64,000 nt of DNA. Origin: Channallabes apus. Taxonomy: Eukaryota > Chordata > Actinopteri > Siluriformes > Clariidae. The stretch spans positions 14,528,703 to 14,592,702 of the forward strand of contig CM060131.1 of assembly GCA_030522415.1 (NCBI GenBank), in the 5' to 3' direction. The position numbers and the translations under genes were made by a program. The notes under the pieces are model-generated. The model worked only from the letters and a program-made list of their open reading frames with translations. It had not been told where the DNA came from and did no database searches. Positions 47,901 through 54,789 of this stretch are shown here, one piece after another. Numbering within the stretch: position 1 is the first letter of the stretch; each line of letters opens with the position of its first letter.

Positions 47901-49414
47901 CATACATGCATACATACTGTACATACATAAATACATACATACATACAGTACATATACAGTGCATGAAAATTTTCAATATTGTGAAAAAGTAAAAAAAAAA
48001 AGGCTTGATATATTTTACCTTAGTTGTAATGAATCTAGAATATATATGAGAATAATATATGAAAGTTTCACTTTTTAAATTAAGTTACAAAAGAAAACTA
48101 ACTTTTTTAAAAAAATATTTTTTTTACTATATTCTATGTTTTCGAGATGGGGGAAATATGTATTTACTTACTTAGAATCATGATTAATTTTGTTTATTGC
48201 CACCTTTTGACTTGCACATTGACTGCAAATGATTTTTTAAATGTATAATAGTGATGCACCGCTTGATCAGCCATGTCCCATCAGCCTTGGATATAAACAA
48301 CTCAGTGCCAAGCGCACGAACTTCTGAACAGAAATGCATTTTTATAGTGTTACTATTATCAAAGGTTGGTTGAGTTAAAACACCTTCGTTCAGCCTTTTT
48401 CTCCAAATTCTACCATGAGCAAATTAGTCTTGCGCATGCCTGTATGCTCGTATACTGAGATGGGGTCATTTTATAATACAATAATCCATGTGTCTCATTG
48501 TGAAGTTTAAGACTTTGGAGGCATTTCAGGCAGTTAAACGTCGCAGTTTCTTTTTAATCCTATTTTGAACTATTTACACATTTTCCTCCGGTGCTGTAGG
48601 AGTGACTTACTTGCTAAGTTTGTTTAGACATAACAACAGAAATACGTGCTGCTCAGTAAAAATTTTGTTTTTTTGTTTCATTTAAGGTTCAAAGCCTAAA
48701 AAATGTCAACGTACACATTTGTGTACAGTGTATATTTTTATTACTTATTAACAGGTTTTATTACTTATTAACAGGTTTTATTACTTATTAACATAATATG
48801 CAAATAATACTAATAATACTAATACTACTACTACTACTACTACTAATAATAATAATAACACGTAATGTCTCTGAATTATTAGTATTATTTCAAATAATAT
48901 GTTTTTAAAATTATGACAAAATTAAAACAAATCTGTTGGGAAAGGACTTCATATGGCCTCTGTTTTTTTTTTTTGCCATAATAAATTGAAGAAAGGAAAA
49001 ATAAGAGAGGCTAGTAAAGGGAACTACTGTTTGTAGCTGCTATAACATCAGTGATAATGGGAATTAAATGTAACTTTAACTGGATAAAACTATGACATGC
49101 CATTCTTTAATAAATTAAAACTTGCTTTCATTGTCAAATTGCCCTCGTAGAGAAGGAATAAAATACTTTGAGACATTGTGGTGGATTATTTTCCCATAAC
49201 AGCATGTCTCACTGTTTTTTCTTTCCTTCTAACTCTAACTAAGACAGCCCAGGCTTGAGCTAGTGGGAGTTTGTTACACACTGTTCTTACTTCTTTCTCT
49301 CGTTCTCTCAGATATGAAGATGGCCAGGTAGGAGATGCTAACATCAACACCCAGGAGCCCAAGGTGCAGAAGGAGATCATGCGTGTGATTGGCACTCAGA
49401 TCTACTCGGGCTGA
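22652..49414 (+). CDS. parp6: PARP6, mono-ADP-ribosyltransferase (ARTD17)
   Basis: PARP6 transfers single ADP-ribose units from NAD+ to proteins; work in mammals links it to neurite growth and cell-cycle control. Twenty-one coding exons (each listed separately) have matching phases and total 1908 nt including the TGA at 49412-49414, i.e. 635 residues plus an initiator Met from an unresolved upstream exon; human PARP6 is about 630. Order: N-terminal region from [20 protein letters not shown], a Cys-rich segment ([11 protein letters not shown]), then the C-terminal catalytic domain. The NAD+-binding His is in FAFHGSHIENW, the Tyr in [11 protein letters not shown], and the third position is Tyr in FFFVYED instead of the Glu of polymer-forming PARPs, consistent with mono-transferase activity. 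The gene is divergent from pkm. No frameshift or internal stop was seen. The exact paralogue is not assigned. Confidence 0.96.
23095..23700 (+). mobile_element. dispersed fish repeat (family also at 63250-63640)
   Basis: Begins TCAATTCAATTTTATTTGTA and continues TGATAAGATTGTCCCTGATG, GGAAGAAACCTTAAGAGGAA, GGAACCCATCCTCATTTGGG; the same blocks occur in the same order at 63250-63520. The right part (23625-23700) includes one unit of the satellite arrayed at 27340-27725. Class uncertain. Confidence 0.7.
24376..24470 (+). CDS. parp6: parp6 exon
   Basis: 95 nt: [20 protein letters not shown] then [11 protein letters not shown]. Donor GTACTT splits an Arg codon (AG/A) shared with the next exon. 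Confidence 0.96.
24640..25700 (+). pseudogene. Tc1-like transposase relic split by a SINE
   Basis: The left part (24640-25055) keeps remnants such as CAGCCAAGAGCCGGTAGG and TCAAGCTGGTGGAAGTGCTG. The right part (25467-25700) reads [14 protein letters not shown], the catalytic-Glu motif of a Tc1 family, in the same orientation. A SINE-A copy interrupts it. Many stops. Confidence 0.7.
25068..25454 (-). mobile_element. SINE-A full-length copy inserted in the Tc1 relic
   Basis: Flanked by a 12-bp direct repeat, CCTTCTCAGTCA (25056-25067 and 25455-25466), the mark of LINE-driven insertion. Read in reverse it has the tRNA-like head (TAGTGGTTAGCACTGTCGCC), a GGGTTCGATTCCCC box B, the conserved body and a (GAATGAAT)-type tail. 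Confidence 0.92.
26085..26113. repeat. (ATT)n microsatellite
   Basis: About nine ATT units in a parp6 intron. Confidence 0.95.
26266..26326 (+). CDS. parp6: parp6 exon
   Basis: 61 nt: completes the Arg codon, then [20 protein letters not shown]. Donor GTACGT. Confidence 0.96.
26432..26522 (+). CDS. parp6: parp6 exon
   Basis: 91 nt: [20 protein letters not shown] then [10 protein letters not shown]. Acceptor CTAG, donor GTAAGG; ends one base into a Glu codon. Confidence 0.96.
27340..27725. repeat. minisatellite, about 60-bp unit, roughly six to seven copies
   Basis: Units share GCGCCCTCTGCCGACAAA followed by a variant of ATATGGAATAGGCGAGGAAA and an A-rich spacer. Units are unequal and diverged. 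A lone related unit sits at 23625-23700. Located in a parp6 intron; the minus frame through it is a by-product of the repeat. Confidence 0.85.
28010..28076 (+). CDS. parp6: parp6 exon
   Basis: 67 nt: [20 protein letters not shown] then LK. Donor GTAAGA interrupts a Lys codon (AA/G). Confidence 0.96.
28462..28704 (-). mobile_element. SINE-C copy (tRNA-derived) in an (AT)n tract
   Basis: In reverse: tRNA-like head with TGGCTCAGTGGTAGG (box A) and GGTTCGATTCC (box B), a body containing AAGGGCATCCGGCGTAAAAC, and a (CAA)n tail. Both flanks read TGGAAA-(AT)n, so the target was duplicated. Different family from SINE-A and SINE-B. Confidence 0.85.
28757..28906 (+). CDS. parp6: parp6 exon
   Basis: 150 nt: [49 protein letters not shown]. 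Donor GTATGA splits a Lys codon. One of the most conserved N-terminal blocks. Confidence 0.96.
29204..29354 (+). CDS. parp6: parp6 exon
   Basis: 151 nt: [50 protein letters not shown]. Phase 0 out, donor GTCAGA. The next 7-kb intron holds the DIRS retrotransposon. Confidence 0.96.
29645..30223. mobile_element. Tc1-type repeat interrupted by a SINE-B
   Basis: Left end TTATGGCCAAAAGTGGACATC; the right part keeps GGTGTTGAGGTCAGGGCTTT, CCATGTCTTCATGGAGGTTG and GGGTGTGATGGTCAAG of the family at 43240-43630. SINE-B occupies 29798-29985. Confidence 0.7.
29798..29985 (-). mobile_element. SINE-B copy
   Basis: Reverse orientation: GGCATTTGGCAGACGCTCTT at the tail end, GTGGCAACTTGGTGGTTG in the body, and the reversed tRNA-like head CTTAACCACTGAGCTACCCC. 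Matches the copies at 35042-35250 and 39278-39475. Confidence 0.88.
30636..31521 (-). pseudogene. DIRS tyrosine recombinase, frameshifted
   Basis: Inserts the element's circular DNA in place of an integrase. Three overlapping frames: 31521-31231 with the core-binding part ([20 protein letters not shown]), 31222-30869 with the first catalytic Arg in [11 protein letters not shown], and 30995-30636 with HSTR (the His-x-x-Arg pair), [17 protein letters not shown] and its probable nucleophile Tyr. All four key residues survive, but at least two frameshifts separate them. Confidence 0.85.
31539..32377 (-). pseudogene. DIRS RNase H domain and downstream part, frameshifted
   Basis: The frame 32377-31928 reads [39 protein letters not shown] and [19 protein letters not shown], the typical DIRS/Ty3-like RNase H with its Glu, Asp and terminal Asp motifs. 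The adjoining long frame (to 31539) is in a different phase over this part. Confidence 0.85.
32833..33507 (-). pseudogene. DIRS reverse transcriptase with altered active site
   Basis: Frame 33374-33012 holds [20 protein letters not shown] and [20 protein letters not shown] (first catalytic Asp in TIDLKDAY). The second motif, at 32910-32880, reads [10 protein letters not shown] where DIRS enzymes have Y-x-D-D: the second Asp is Asn. The two parts lie in different frames. This copy should be inactive. Confidence 0.85.
33568..34618 (-). pseudogene. DIRS gag-like region, broken
   Basis: Frames 34618-34313, 34302-33868 and 33858-33568. The last reads [38 protein letters not shown] and [12 protein letters not shown], which I recognise as the conserved C-terminal gag segment of fish DIRS elements. 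The first has a CEQC pair near its N-terminus. Stops separate the frames. Confidence 0.75.
34840..36250. other. intronic sequence, parp6
   Basis: Apart from a SINE-B (35042-35250) and a T/G-rich stretch (35880-36130), nothing recognisable. Confidence 0.6.
35042..35250 (+). mobile_element. SINE-B copy
   Basis: tRNA-like head GGGTAGCTCGGTGGTTAAG (box A) and CAGGTTCAAACCCC (box B), then AAGTTGCCACTGTTGGGCCC and the tail GGATAAGAGCGTCTGCCAAA. One internal 16-base stretch, CAGATGTATAATG, is duplicated. Confidence 0.9.
36423..36554 (+). CDS. parp6: parp6 exon (core)
   Basis: 132 nt, phase 0 both ends: [44 protein letters not shown]. Acceptor CCCATCAG. The frame stays open upstream to a possible alternative acceptor at 36293. 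Confidence 0.94.
37041..37155 (-). mobile_element. SINE-A 3' fragment
   Basis: (ATTC)n followed by ATACCGCTTTATCCTGTGTT and GGGCACTAGGCGGGGTACAC. Only the 3' end of the family, a typical 5'-truncated insertion. Confidence 0.85.
37443..37822. repeat. (CAAT)n-based satellite with higher-order copies
   Basis: Tetranucleotide AATC array. A variant block with AACCTATCAAC, TCTACCAACCAACCAATC and CACCAACTATTGACCCAA occurs twice (about 37530-37615 and 37665-37775), so longer segments were duplicated after the simple array formed. Confidence 0.93.
38067..38162 (+). CDS. parp6: parp6 exon
   Basis: 96 nt, phase 0 both ends: [20 protein letters not shown] then [12 protein letters not shown]. Contains the C-x-x-C pair near a His, a possible metal site. 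Confidence 0.96.
38291..38383 (+). CDS. parp6: parp6 exon
   Basis: 93 nt, phase 0: [20 protein letters not shown] then [11 protein letters not shown]. Strong acceptor TTTCTTTCAG; the intron starts GTACACACACAC. Confidence 0.96.
38768..39096 (+). mobile_element. SINE-A copy
   Basis: Head GTGGCTCAGTGGTTAGCACT, body with GAGTTTGGATGTCCTCACC and GATGGATTGGCACCATATC, tail GAGTGAGTGA. The 9-base CACCACCTG at 38759-38767 and 39097-39105 is its target duplication. Confidence 0.88.
39278..39475 (+). mobile_element. SINE-B copy
   Basis: Full family: GGGTAGCTCAGTGGTTAAGG (box A), CAGGTTCAAACCCC (box B), AAGTTGCCACTGTTGGGCCC, GGATAAGAGCATCTGCCAAA and an AAATGTAAATGT tail. GTTAACC flanks both sides. Confidence 0.92.
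40487..40612 (+). CDS. parp6: parp6 exon
   Basis: 126 nt, phase 0: [42 protein letters not shown]. Acceptor TGTGTAG, donor GTGACT. Confidence 0.96.
40753..40818 (+). CDS. parp6: parp6 exon
   Basis: 66 nt, phase 0: [20 protein letters not shown] then TQ. The short intron before it is about 140 nt. Confidence 0.96.
41030..42080. repeat. degenerate minisatellite, about 39-bp unit
   Basis: Units read GTGTCCTTGGTGTTACTGCC followed by a variant of CTATGAGGGATGAGTGAGT. Best-preserved neighbours at 41217-41330 are 39 bp apart; elsewhere length and sequence vary. Fills most of one parp6 intron. Confidence 0.9.
42147..42214 (+). CDS. parp6: parp6 exon
   Basis: 68 nt: [20 protein letters not shown] then LQ and two bases of a Trp codon. 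Donor GTAAGT is a full consensus. Confidence 0.96.
42307..42355 (+). CDS. parp6: parp6 exon (49 nt)
   Basis: Completes Trp, then [16 protein letters not shown]. The introns on both sides are short (about 92 and 150 nt). Confidence 0.95.
42506..42615 (+). CDS. parp6: parp6 exon, start of catalytic domain
   Basis: 110 nt: [20 protein letters not shown] then [16 protein letters not shown] and CA of the catalytic-motif His. Acceptor is a tandem CAGCAG; the downstream one gives the LSR-LKFM junction of human PARP6, the upstream one would insert a Gln. Confidence 0.95.
42896..42968 (+). CDS. parp6: parp6 exon with NAD+-binding His
   Basis: 73 nt: completes [20 protein letters not shown] then YTKLQ. 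The His of the HG pair is the first residue of the ADP-ribosyltransferase triad. Confidence 0.96.
43240..43630. mobile_element. Tc1-type non-autonomous repeat
   Basis: Left TTTATACAGCAAAATGTATT and right CAGGCGTCCACAAACTTTTG with ATATAAGG are degenerate inverted ends; the interior keeps GGGGTTGATGTGCAGGACT and ACATTGTCATGCTGGAATAG. Most complete of the four copies in this window. Confidence 0.7.
43815..43884 (+). CDS. parp6: parp6 exon with triad Tyr
   Basis: 70 nt: [20 protein letters not shown] then GYS. GKGIYLS carries the second triad residue (Tyr). Acceptor is CAAG, donor GTAGGC. Confidence 0.96.
44125..44645. mobile_element. mariner-type relic
   Basis: Left GGGGGCGTTCAAATCAAACT and right CCCATTTTGAGTTGAACAAC are inverted ends; the interior has the reversed GGGTCATTATAGGAGTTCCTG block shared with the relics at 46068, 53834 and 62640. 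About 520 bp, no frame. Confidence 0.75.
44881..44909. repeat. (TG)n tract at a parp6 3' splice site
   Basis: About 14 TG units ending four bases before the exon at 44914, taking the place of a normal polypyrimidine tract. Confidence 0.95.
44914..44993 (+). CDS. parp6: parp6 exon
   Basis: 80 nt: [20 protein letters not shown] then RMNTIPQ. Its acceptor follows a TG repeat. Skipping would shift the frame inside the catalytic domain. Confidence 0.96.
45077..45140 (+). CDS. parp6: parp6 exon
   Basis: 64 nt: [20 protein letters not shown] then E and one base. The preceding intron is only 83 nt. Confidence 0.96.
45647..46025 (+). mobile_element. SINE-A reference copy, complete
   Basis: Exact 15-base target duplication TGACTACTCTGAAGG at 45632-45646 and 46026-46040. 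tRNA-like head with TAGTGGTTAGCACTGTCGCC (box A) and GGGTTCGATTCCCC (box B), conserved body, GAGTGAGTGA tail. The perfect duplication points to a young insertion. Confidence 0.95.
46068..46520. mobile_element. mariner transposon relic
   Basis: Starts GGACGTTCAAGTCAAACCAG. The plus strand keeps [12 protein letters not shown] and, in another frame, a segment equal to the mariner motif [13 protein letters not shown]: the last catalytic-Asp region (SPDLAP) of the transposase. Heavily broken. Confidence 0.75.
46790..46874 (+). CDS. parp6: parp6 exon
   Basis: 85 nt: [20 protein letters not shown] then HVCTRFFF. Donor GTGAGT. The next intron is about 2.4 kb. Confidence 0.96.
47779..47955. repeat. 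(TACA)n array with duplicated interruptions
   Basis: Tetranucleotide array; the interruption TGCATACATACTGTACATAC occurs twice, 65-70 bp apart, so a longer segment was duplicated. Confidence 0.95.
48739..48792. repeat. 20-bp tandem repeat, about 2.7 copies
   Basis: Exact repeats of TTACTTATTAACAGGTTTTA. Confidence 0.93.
49312..49414 (+). CDS. parp6: parp6 last coding exon and stop
   Basis: 103 nt: completes [20 protein letters not shown] then [14 protein letters not shown] and TGA. Tyr of VYED lies at the third triad position, where polymer-forming PARPs have Glu. Confidence 0.96.
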
Positions 49415-50985
49415 GAGGGACCTCTGGGCTATCTGCAGGGACTCGGCGCTGCCGAACCAGCTGTAGCACCTTAGCTTTTGCTCAGAGTGAAGAAGCAGGA
49501 GAGCCGAACCTTTCAATCCCCCTCTGTCCTCCTCTCTGCTTCCTTTCTGCCTTTGTTCTTTCTTCTTCTTCTTCCTGGCTTTCATGAGGAAGTTCGGATG
49601 CGCGTCCACTTCCTTTTCCTTGTGTGGTTTGTCCTGTTTGGGGCAGCTGAGACTGATGGGCCATCTTCTTCCTCCTCGAGTAGCAAGAAGTGATATGAAA
49701 GCATAATGGCAGAGCAGACTTCATGTGGAAGTATTTACTCTGGCACACTATTAACTGTAAACTTTGGGCACACTGTACCCATAGGCAGTTTCACAGCTAG
49801 CGAATGCTAACGAGGGAACAGAATATTGCACGACTCGTGGCTCAGACTCTCGTCTAAATGTCACCTCGATCCACAGCGATGGACGAGATGGCTGATTGGA
49901 TCCCTAAATCTGTCAATCAAAACTGATGTGAACTCACCCAAGCATGGGCTGCTATGTAACTTTATATCCTTCGGACACTCGGTTTCATTTCCTTTCAGTC
50001 CTGAGCTTAATAACCGCATCGTTCCGTCTGCGCTCTTCGACTCTTTATAGCTCTCTCGTACACCAAACATTTATCATACGGAATATCTATAAATACAAAG
50101 CAATTTAAACAAACCTTATTATATTTCTGGTCTCTGGATCCGTAAGCAACGAATCTTCTTGCTCCCTTATTGCGTAAAAAAAAAAAAAAAAAGAAAAGAA
50201 AAAATCCTTGTCTTGATCTGTTTACTTTCATATTCTTTGAGTAATGGTGTATTAATATCCAAGATGCGGTTATCTCCGGGGCTGCTCTTGTTCAGCAACT
50301 CCTTCTGGTGAAATCAATTTCCTTTCCTTTTGTCTCCGGTGCACAGCATGGCAGGAACACGAACGCGAACATGCACACACACACACACACACACATAGGC
50401 ACACACACTCTGGAAAGATGTTTACTGCAATTTATCAGTGGGAGCAAGGGTGCTTCTGTTTTGACAAATTAAATAACCAGATTTTATTATTGCTCATATT
50501 CACAGCTATTCCTCCTAATCACTGGTTGCTCTAATTTCATTATGTCCTGGGTGGGGAAAGCTCGCTGACAAGGTCATTTAACATACAGCGAAGAACCACA
50601 TTTAACGTTCCTGAACAGCTCCGGTTACGGACACAACCTCGTTCTCTGTAGTATAGGACTATCTGGCTTCTTATCCTCTAGCTGCACTTCTTTTGCCTTT
50701 TTTCCCCCCTTTAAATATGTTCCTTCCGCTTGGTGTGAACTATAAAACATTCTGTGCAGCCTAACTGTGTATATCTCTACATACATCTACAGGTTGTATA
50801 TTTAACCAGTGGACCCTGTTATTACTGTACTTTAAAAAAAAAAAAAAAAAAAAACCGTCTCATACAAGCGAAATAAGGAAGTGAACCAACACTATGGACT
50901 TCATGAGAGTTTGAAGTTGTATGAGGATGTTTTATTAAATACAAGCAGGTCTGTATAATAAATAAAATCTGTGCGTTAAAAGGGG
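49415..50985 (+). other. parp6: parp6 3' UTR (probable)
   Basis: No frame or repeat family. Two overlapping AATAAA signals at 50957-50962 and 50961-50966 suggest cleavage near 50980. Internal A runs lie at 50176-50193 and 50833-50853. The UTR end is inferred, not seen. Confidence 0.6.
50931..50966. terminator. opposed polyadenylation signals
   Basis: Plus strand: AATAAA at 50957-50962 and 50961-50966 (parp6). Minus strand: AATAAA at 50936-50931, 40 bases past the stop codon of the small minus-strand gene. The two transcripts would overlap at their 3' ends. Confidence 0.55.
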
Positions 50986-51712
50986 ATGACAGAACAGCCA
51001 TCGTTGGTCTCCTTTACAGGCTCCTGGATGCTTTTATGTTGCTCCGGTTCAGTCTGATTGCTTTTCTCATGTGCCGGGGCTGGGTGTATAAACTGAGCGA
51101 AAGCAGGAACCTAAAGAAAATAAAGAGACACTGTTGACAGTTTGTAGATAAGACTGTGTATTTGTATCAAATTTTAAAATCACCCAGAATTTTAATAACC
51201 ATATCGTTTGTTGGATTCTTCACTATTCCTCATACTGTATGCTCCACTTCCTGTAGGCTCCAGATCTACCGCGACTAGAAATTCAGTGCATACTGTACAC
51301 ACATATCCTGATGACAATATGTCATTTATCCACCAACCTGACACATGCCCCGCCTTAACCCTTCTGCGTAACCTGCGTTTGTATATCATTTTATTTTCAT
51401 TCTCACGTTTTTATAATTGTGTCCACGGAAAGGAAATAAAAACATATTCGACACAATTTTGGGTGGCTTTTGGGTGATGTAATCTTCACGAGGGGGACCG
51501 ACAATAAGTCCCGGATCGCCCCAGGATGTAAACGCCAAACCTTTAAAATCTTACATGTTGGTATTCACCTCAGTTCTCCTGTAGAGGGCTCTCTTCCACA
51601 ACAATATCACATACACACTCCCCAAACCCCCTGTGTGTGAAACGAGGCCTGTCTGTGGGAGACGAAGGCTTTTAAACTGTTGCTTCTGCACCGTCGTAAG
51701 CCAGTTGAACAT
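50976..51712 (-). CDS. candidate two-exon gene for a 92-residue protein, not recognised
   Basis: Exon 1 (51712-51569) starts ATG with A at -3 and reads MFNWLTTVQKQQFKSLRLPQ, TGLVSHTGGLGSVYVILLWK, RALYRRTE, ending at a GTGAAT donor. Exon 2 (51110-50976) follows a strong TTTATTTTCTTTAG acceptor in phase 0, reads VPAFAQFIHPAPAHEKSNQT, EPEQHKSIQEPVKETNDGCS, VIPF and stops at TAA. A minus-strand AATAAA follows 40 bases on. The basic N-terminus and the short hydrophobic stretch SVYVILLW followed by Lys-Arg could suit a mitochondrial or membrane microprotein; this is inference. It could also be a chance frame. Confidence 0.45.
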
Positions 51713-51752
51713 ATTTGTAACAGCCTGGATTCTCTTTAGAGTATGCGTTCTC

Positions 51753-51763
51753 AAAATGGCTGC
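51753..51763. promoter_or_regulatory. YY1-like motif upstream of the small minus-strand gene
   Basis: AAAATGGCTGC differs by one base from the YY1 consensus AAAATGGCGGC. It lies about 40 bases upstream of the proposed ATG, a usual place for YY1 at TATA-less promoters. Confidence 0.35.
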
Positions 51764-52149
51764 CGTTATGAGTCAGCATGGTGAGAAAAACTGTGCTATG
51801 GTCGCCGTTCAGATAAAGTCATGATTTCATTTCAGTTCATTTATAAAGCATTTTTTCAAAATATGCAGATGCTTTACAAAGCTTATGTAGACCATCGATA
51901 ACCAGACTATGTGCTGATTCTAAATACATCAAAAGTGTAATGAACAAGGGGCCGTGGGAATAAAGGAAAATGGACCAGGTTTGGGTTGTGACCATAGCAG
52001 CTCATGGTGAGGGGGTTGTATTCTTCTTATAGAGTTTTCTTTGTTAATTATATATTTTTTTAAATCTGTTTTTATTATTAACAATGGTCACTATTGTCCT
52101 CCATGGTCCCTAGTTAGAGAACAGATTCCTAGATGGATTATTAACCTTA

Positions 52150-52753
52150 TGGCGCTTTTCCACTGCATAGTACGGCACGGCACGGTTCAGTTCAGCTCAC
52201 TTTTGGGGGGTTTTCCACTGGGAACAGTACCTGGTACCTGGTCCTTTTTTTTAGTACCACCTCAGACGAGGTTCCAAGCTCGCCGAACCGTTACCAAAAC
52301 GTGACGTGTAAACTCTGCTGGTCACCGATTGGCCGGAGAAAACCGTCATTACTGCGTCACCGAACTTGCGACACGAGACACAACAGAACCGCTATATTTA
52401 GAACAGCCAGAGAAGGATCGCACGCACCTTTTTGTATTAACCAAAAATTTTCTTTGGCTGCCATCAGCCTCTTTTGAAACAAACTCCTTCGTCTCGCTGT
52501 TAAAAACATCCACATGCCGAGAATGAAGAACACCATGCCGTCGATATGCTCCATTGTTGTGTGTTTGTTTGTGGCGCGTTTACGATGACGTCACGGCAGT
52601 AGCGGCGCCGCAACTAAACGACACGTGAATAATCCCGCCCACTCTAAAGCGTTACTAAACTGCAGTGGAAGCGCAAACCGAGCCGAACTGAGCCGAACCG
52701 AAATGAGTTGAACTGAACCGTGTCGTGCCGTACTATGCAGTGGAAAAGAGGCA
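52150..52753. mobile_element. PIF/Harbinger-type MITE
   Basis: Inverted ends GCTTTTCCACTGCATAGTAC (left) and GTACTATGCAGTGGAAAAGA (right) continue inward with matching CGGCACGGC/GTCGTGCCG blocks. Flanked by TTA (52147-52149, 52754-52756), the 3-bp target duplication of Harbinger elements. 604 bp; no transposase. Confidence 0.88.
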
Positions 52754-53833
52754 TTAGATTACATGAAGGATTCACCATACAAGTCCCTCTAAGTGAGCTG
52801 TTACTGTAGAAAATATAACATCTATTCGAATTAGCAATTATTTTTCTTTGGGTTGGAATGATACTGTGACCATATTAGAGCAGTCTATGTATAGAGCTTA
52901 CTATGTATAGTAAGTGGGAAAGAGCAGATAGCACATTGCTCCAAGCATGTTTGGGTGCACTGTGGTCTAGCATGAGCAACAGTTTTGAAAAAATAAAAAT
53001 AAAAAATGCTGGCTTTATGTTTCTTGCAGAAACATGCCAGCTTTTGCCCTCTCTATTTGGTAGCTGTTGTGAATAGGAGGTGCCATGTGATGGATGGAAA
53101 CTGACTAATGATTGCCAACTGCCAATTGACTAAACTGGGAGAAAATCAAAGGCCAAAAAAAATAGGCTTAAACACTTAAACACTGTATGTAGACCCCTAC
53201 AGCAGAGAACTTTCAGGGAACCCTTTGAATAGCAAACAACCCCATCAATGTACTGTATAGAAGAAAGACGTCATAGTGGTTCCTCCATGTTCTACACCTT
53301 ATCCAGATGTCCTGTGATTTGCTTGTTTATTGACCGCTGAGAATAGAACATGGAGGCTTGACGTTTCATAAACAGCTTCCAGAACATGCAGTTTTTTCCA
53401 TCATGCCGTGGGAAGACACTGGGAGATCTCCTCCATTGGGGCATTTCCATTAGGGGGAGCTCTAGTGCTGTTCAAATGCAACTTTTGAACACTGTATGTG
53501 TCCATATCTAAGTTTACCCACATAAACACACAAACACAATTCTAAAAGCATGAGCATACACTGACCGCTTATTTGTTAGATAAAAGTAGGCTGACGTGAG
53601 GGTGTGGGGTCAGAGCACGTGGCCTGCCCTCTGTATGGTGCTGCTCCTCTTCTCTCCTCTCCTTCTCTTTCCCTTTCTCTCTGCCCATTGACAAACAGGT
53701 ATAGTTCTTTGTTTCTTCCACAATAAAATGGAGCAGCTGTTCGAGAGCCACCTTTTTGCTTATTTGGGAGCGAGACTGCACAAGGTCGGATGTGTAACAC
53801 ACTTCTGAGGGTCTCAGTTCTTTCTTTTGTGTT

Positions 53834-54085
53834 TTCAAGTCAAACCAGGACGTTTGATTGGGCAGAATAACAGAACACAGTTATGAGAATAAAAACTCCC
53901 TTTGTTTCTCTATATACTGTAACCCCCTGACAGATGTACAGTGTAATTAGACAGCCTGTTTCATGTCTGAACTGCTGGCCTTCCAGGAACTCCATTAATC
54001 CCCCAATCATGTGAGCAAGGTCAGACATATACAGGGGATGTGGCAATAACTCCCATCTGAATTCCTGTGATGTGCTCCTCATAGT
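53834..54085 (-). pseudogene. mariner transposase relic
   Basis: The minus frame 54082-53840 reads ELLPHPLYMSDLAH then LMEFLEGQQFRHETG: the mariner C-terminal region with the last catalytic Asp, changed from the usual PYSPDLAP and [10 protein letters not shown]. Starts TTCAAGTCAAACCAGGACG. Confidence 0.8.
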
Positions 54086-54184
54086 TTATGAATTTGAGGT
54101 ATAGTTTACTAGTTAATCAAATAGTGACATGAAGTCAGTTTCTACTTTCATAGGTAACATTATTTGAGCAAGAATGAACATAAA

Positions 54185-54570
54185 CCCTGTCACCCTGCAC
54201 CTCCAGCATTGGGGAACTGCATCTGCATCAGTTTGCATGGTCTCTTCATGCTCGGTAGTCGTCCCCTGGGTATTTTGGTCCAAAGACATGTGTCCTATAG
54301 AGTAATTGGAGTTTCCAAAATACCCATGGCATGAGAGTGTGTGTTTCTGCCTTCAGCAATGTAAATTCCCCTAAAGCAATGACCGCTGGCTGGACGTCAT
54401 AGGTCATTTTACCACAATTTCCCCGGGTGTGTGAGTGTGTGTGTGCCTGTGGGTTGCCAGAGGTTGGGGCCCTCAGCAGAACTTTCCCTACAGCAATGAC
54501 CGCTGGCGTGAAGTCATAGATCATTGCGGCCATAACCATCGCTTAGCAGTGGTGGCTTTAATGGATAAAT
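54185..54570 (+). mobile_element. SINE-A relic, strongly diverged
   Basis: Keeps CACCCTGCACCTCCAGC, CAGTTTGCATGGTCTCTTCA, CCAAAGACATGTGTCCTA and a GTGTGTGAGTG stretch in family order. A 20-base piece around CAATGACCGCTGGC occurs twice (54378 and 54497). Confidence 0.6.
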
Positions 54571-54789
54571 GAATGGATGGATATATAAGGGTATGACGAG
54601 GTCTGGATTTGGATTATTAACTGTACTTAAAGGATATTTTTACTACAGCACTGCTCAGTTCTCTATTCGGATCTGTCTGATAGTGTTGATGAATTTTCTT
54701 TTAGACCACAGCTCTGACAGCTGAAAGACAAATAACCCATTTATATTATGCACTTGTACTATTATTTCTGTGGTTACAGCTTGTACTGG

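Larger units (their letters stand above)
46875..49311 (+). other. parp6: last parp6 intron
   Basis: No coding segment seen. Holds a (TACA)n array (47779-47955), a 20-bp unit tandem (48739-48792), an ACT/AAT run (48805-48860) and A+T-rich sequence. Confidence 0.7.

Noticed and set aside
47748..47976. Met-Tyr-Val-Cys repeat frames
   Set aside because: Translation of the TACA array in three phases.
53569..53838. 89-codon minus frame with Lys/Glu-rich stretch
   Set aside because: Overlaps a pyrimidine-rich run, ends beside a mariner relic, and has no family resemblance or convincing splice sites.
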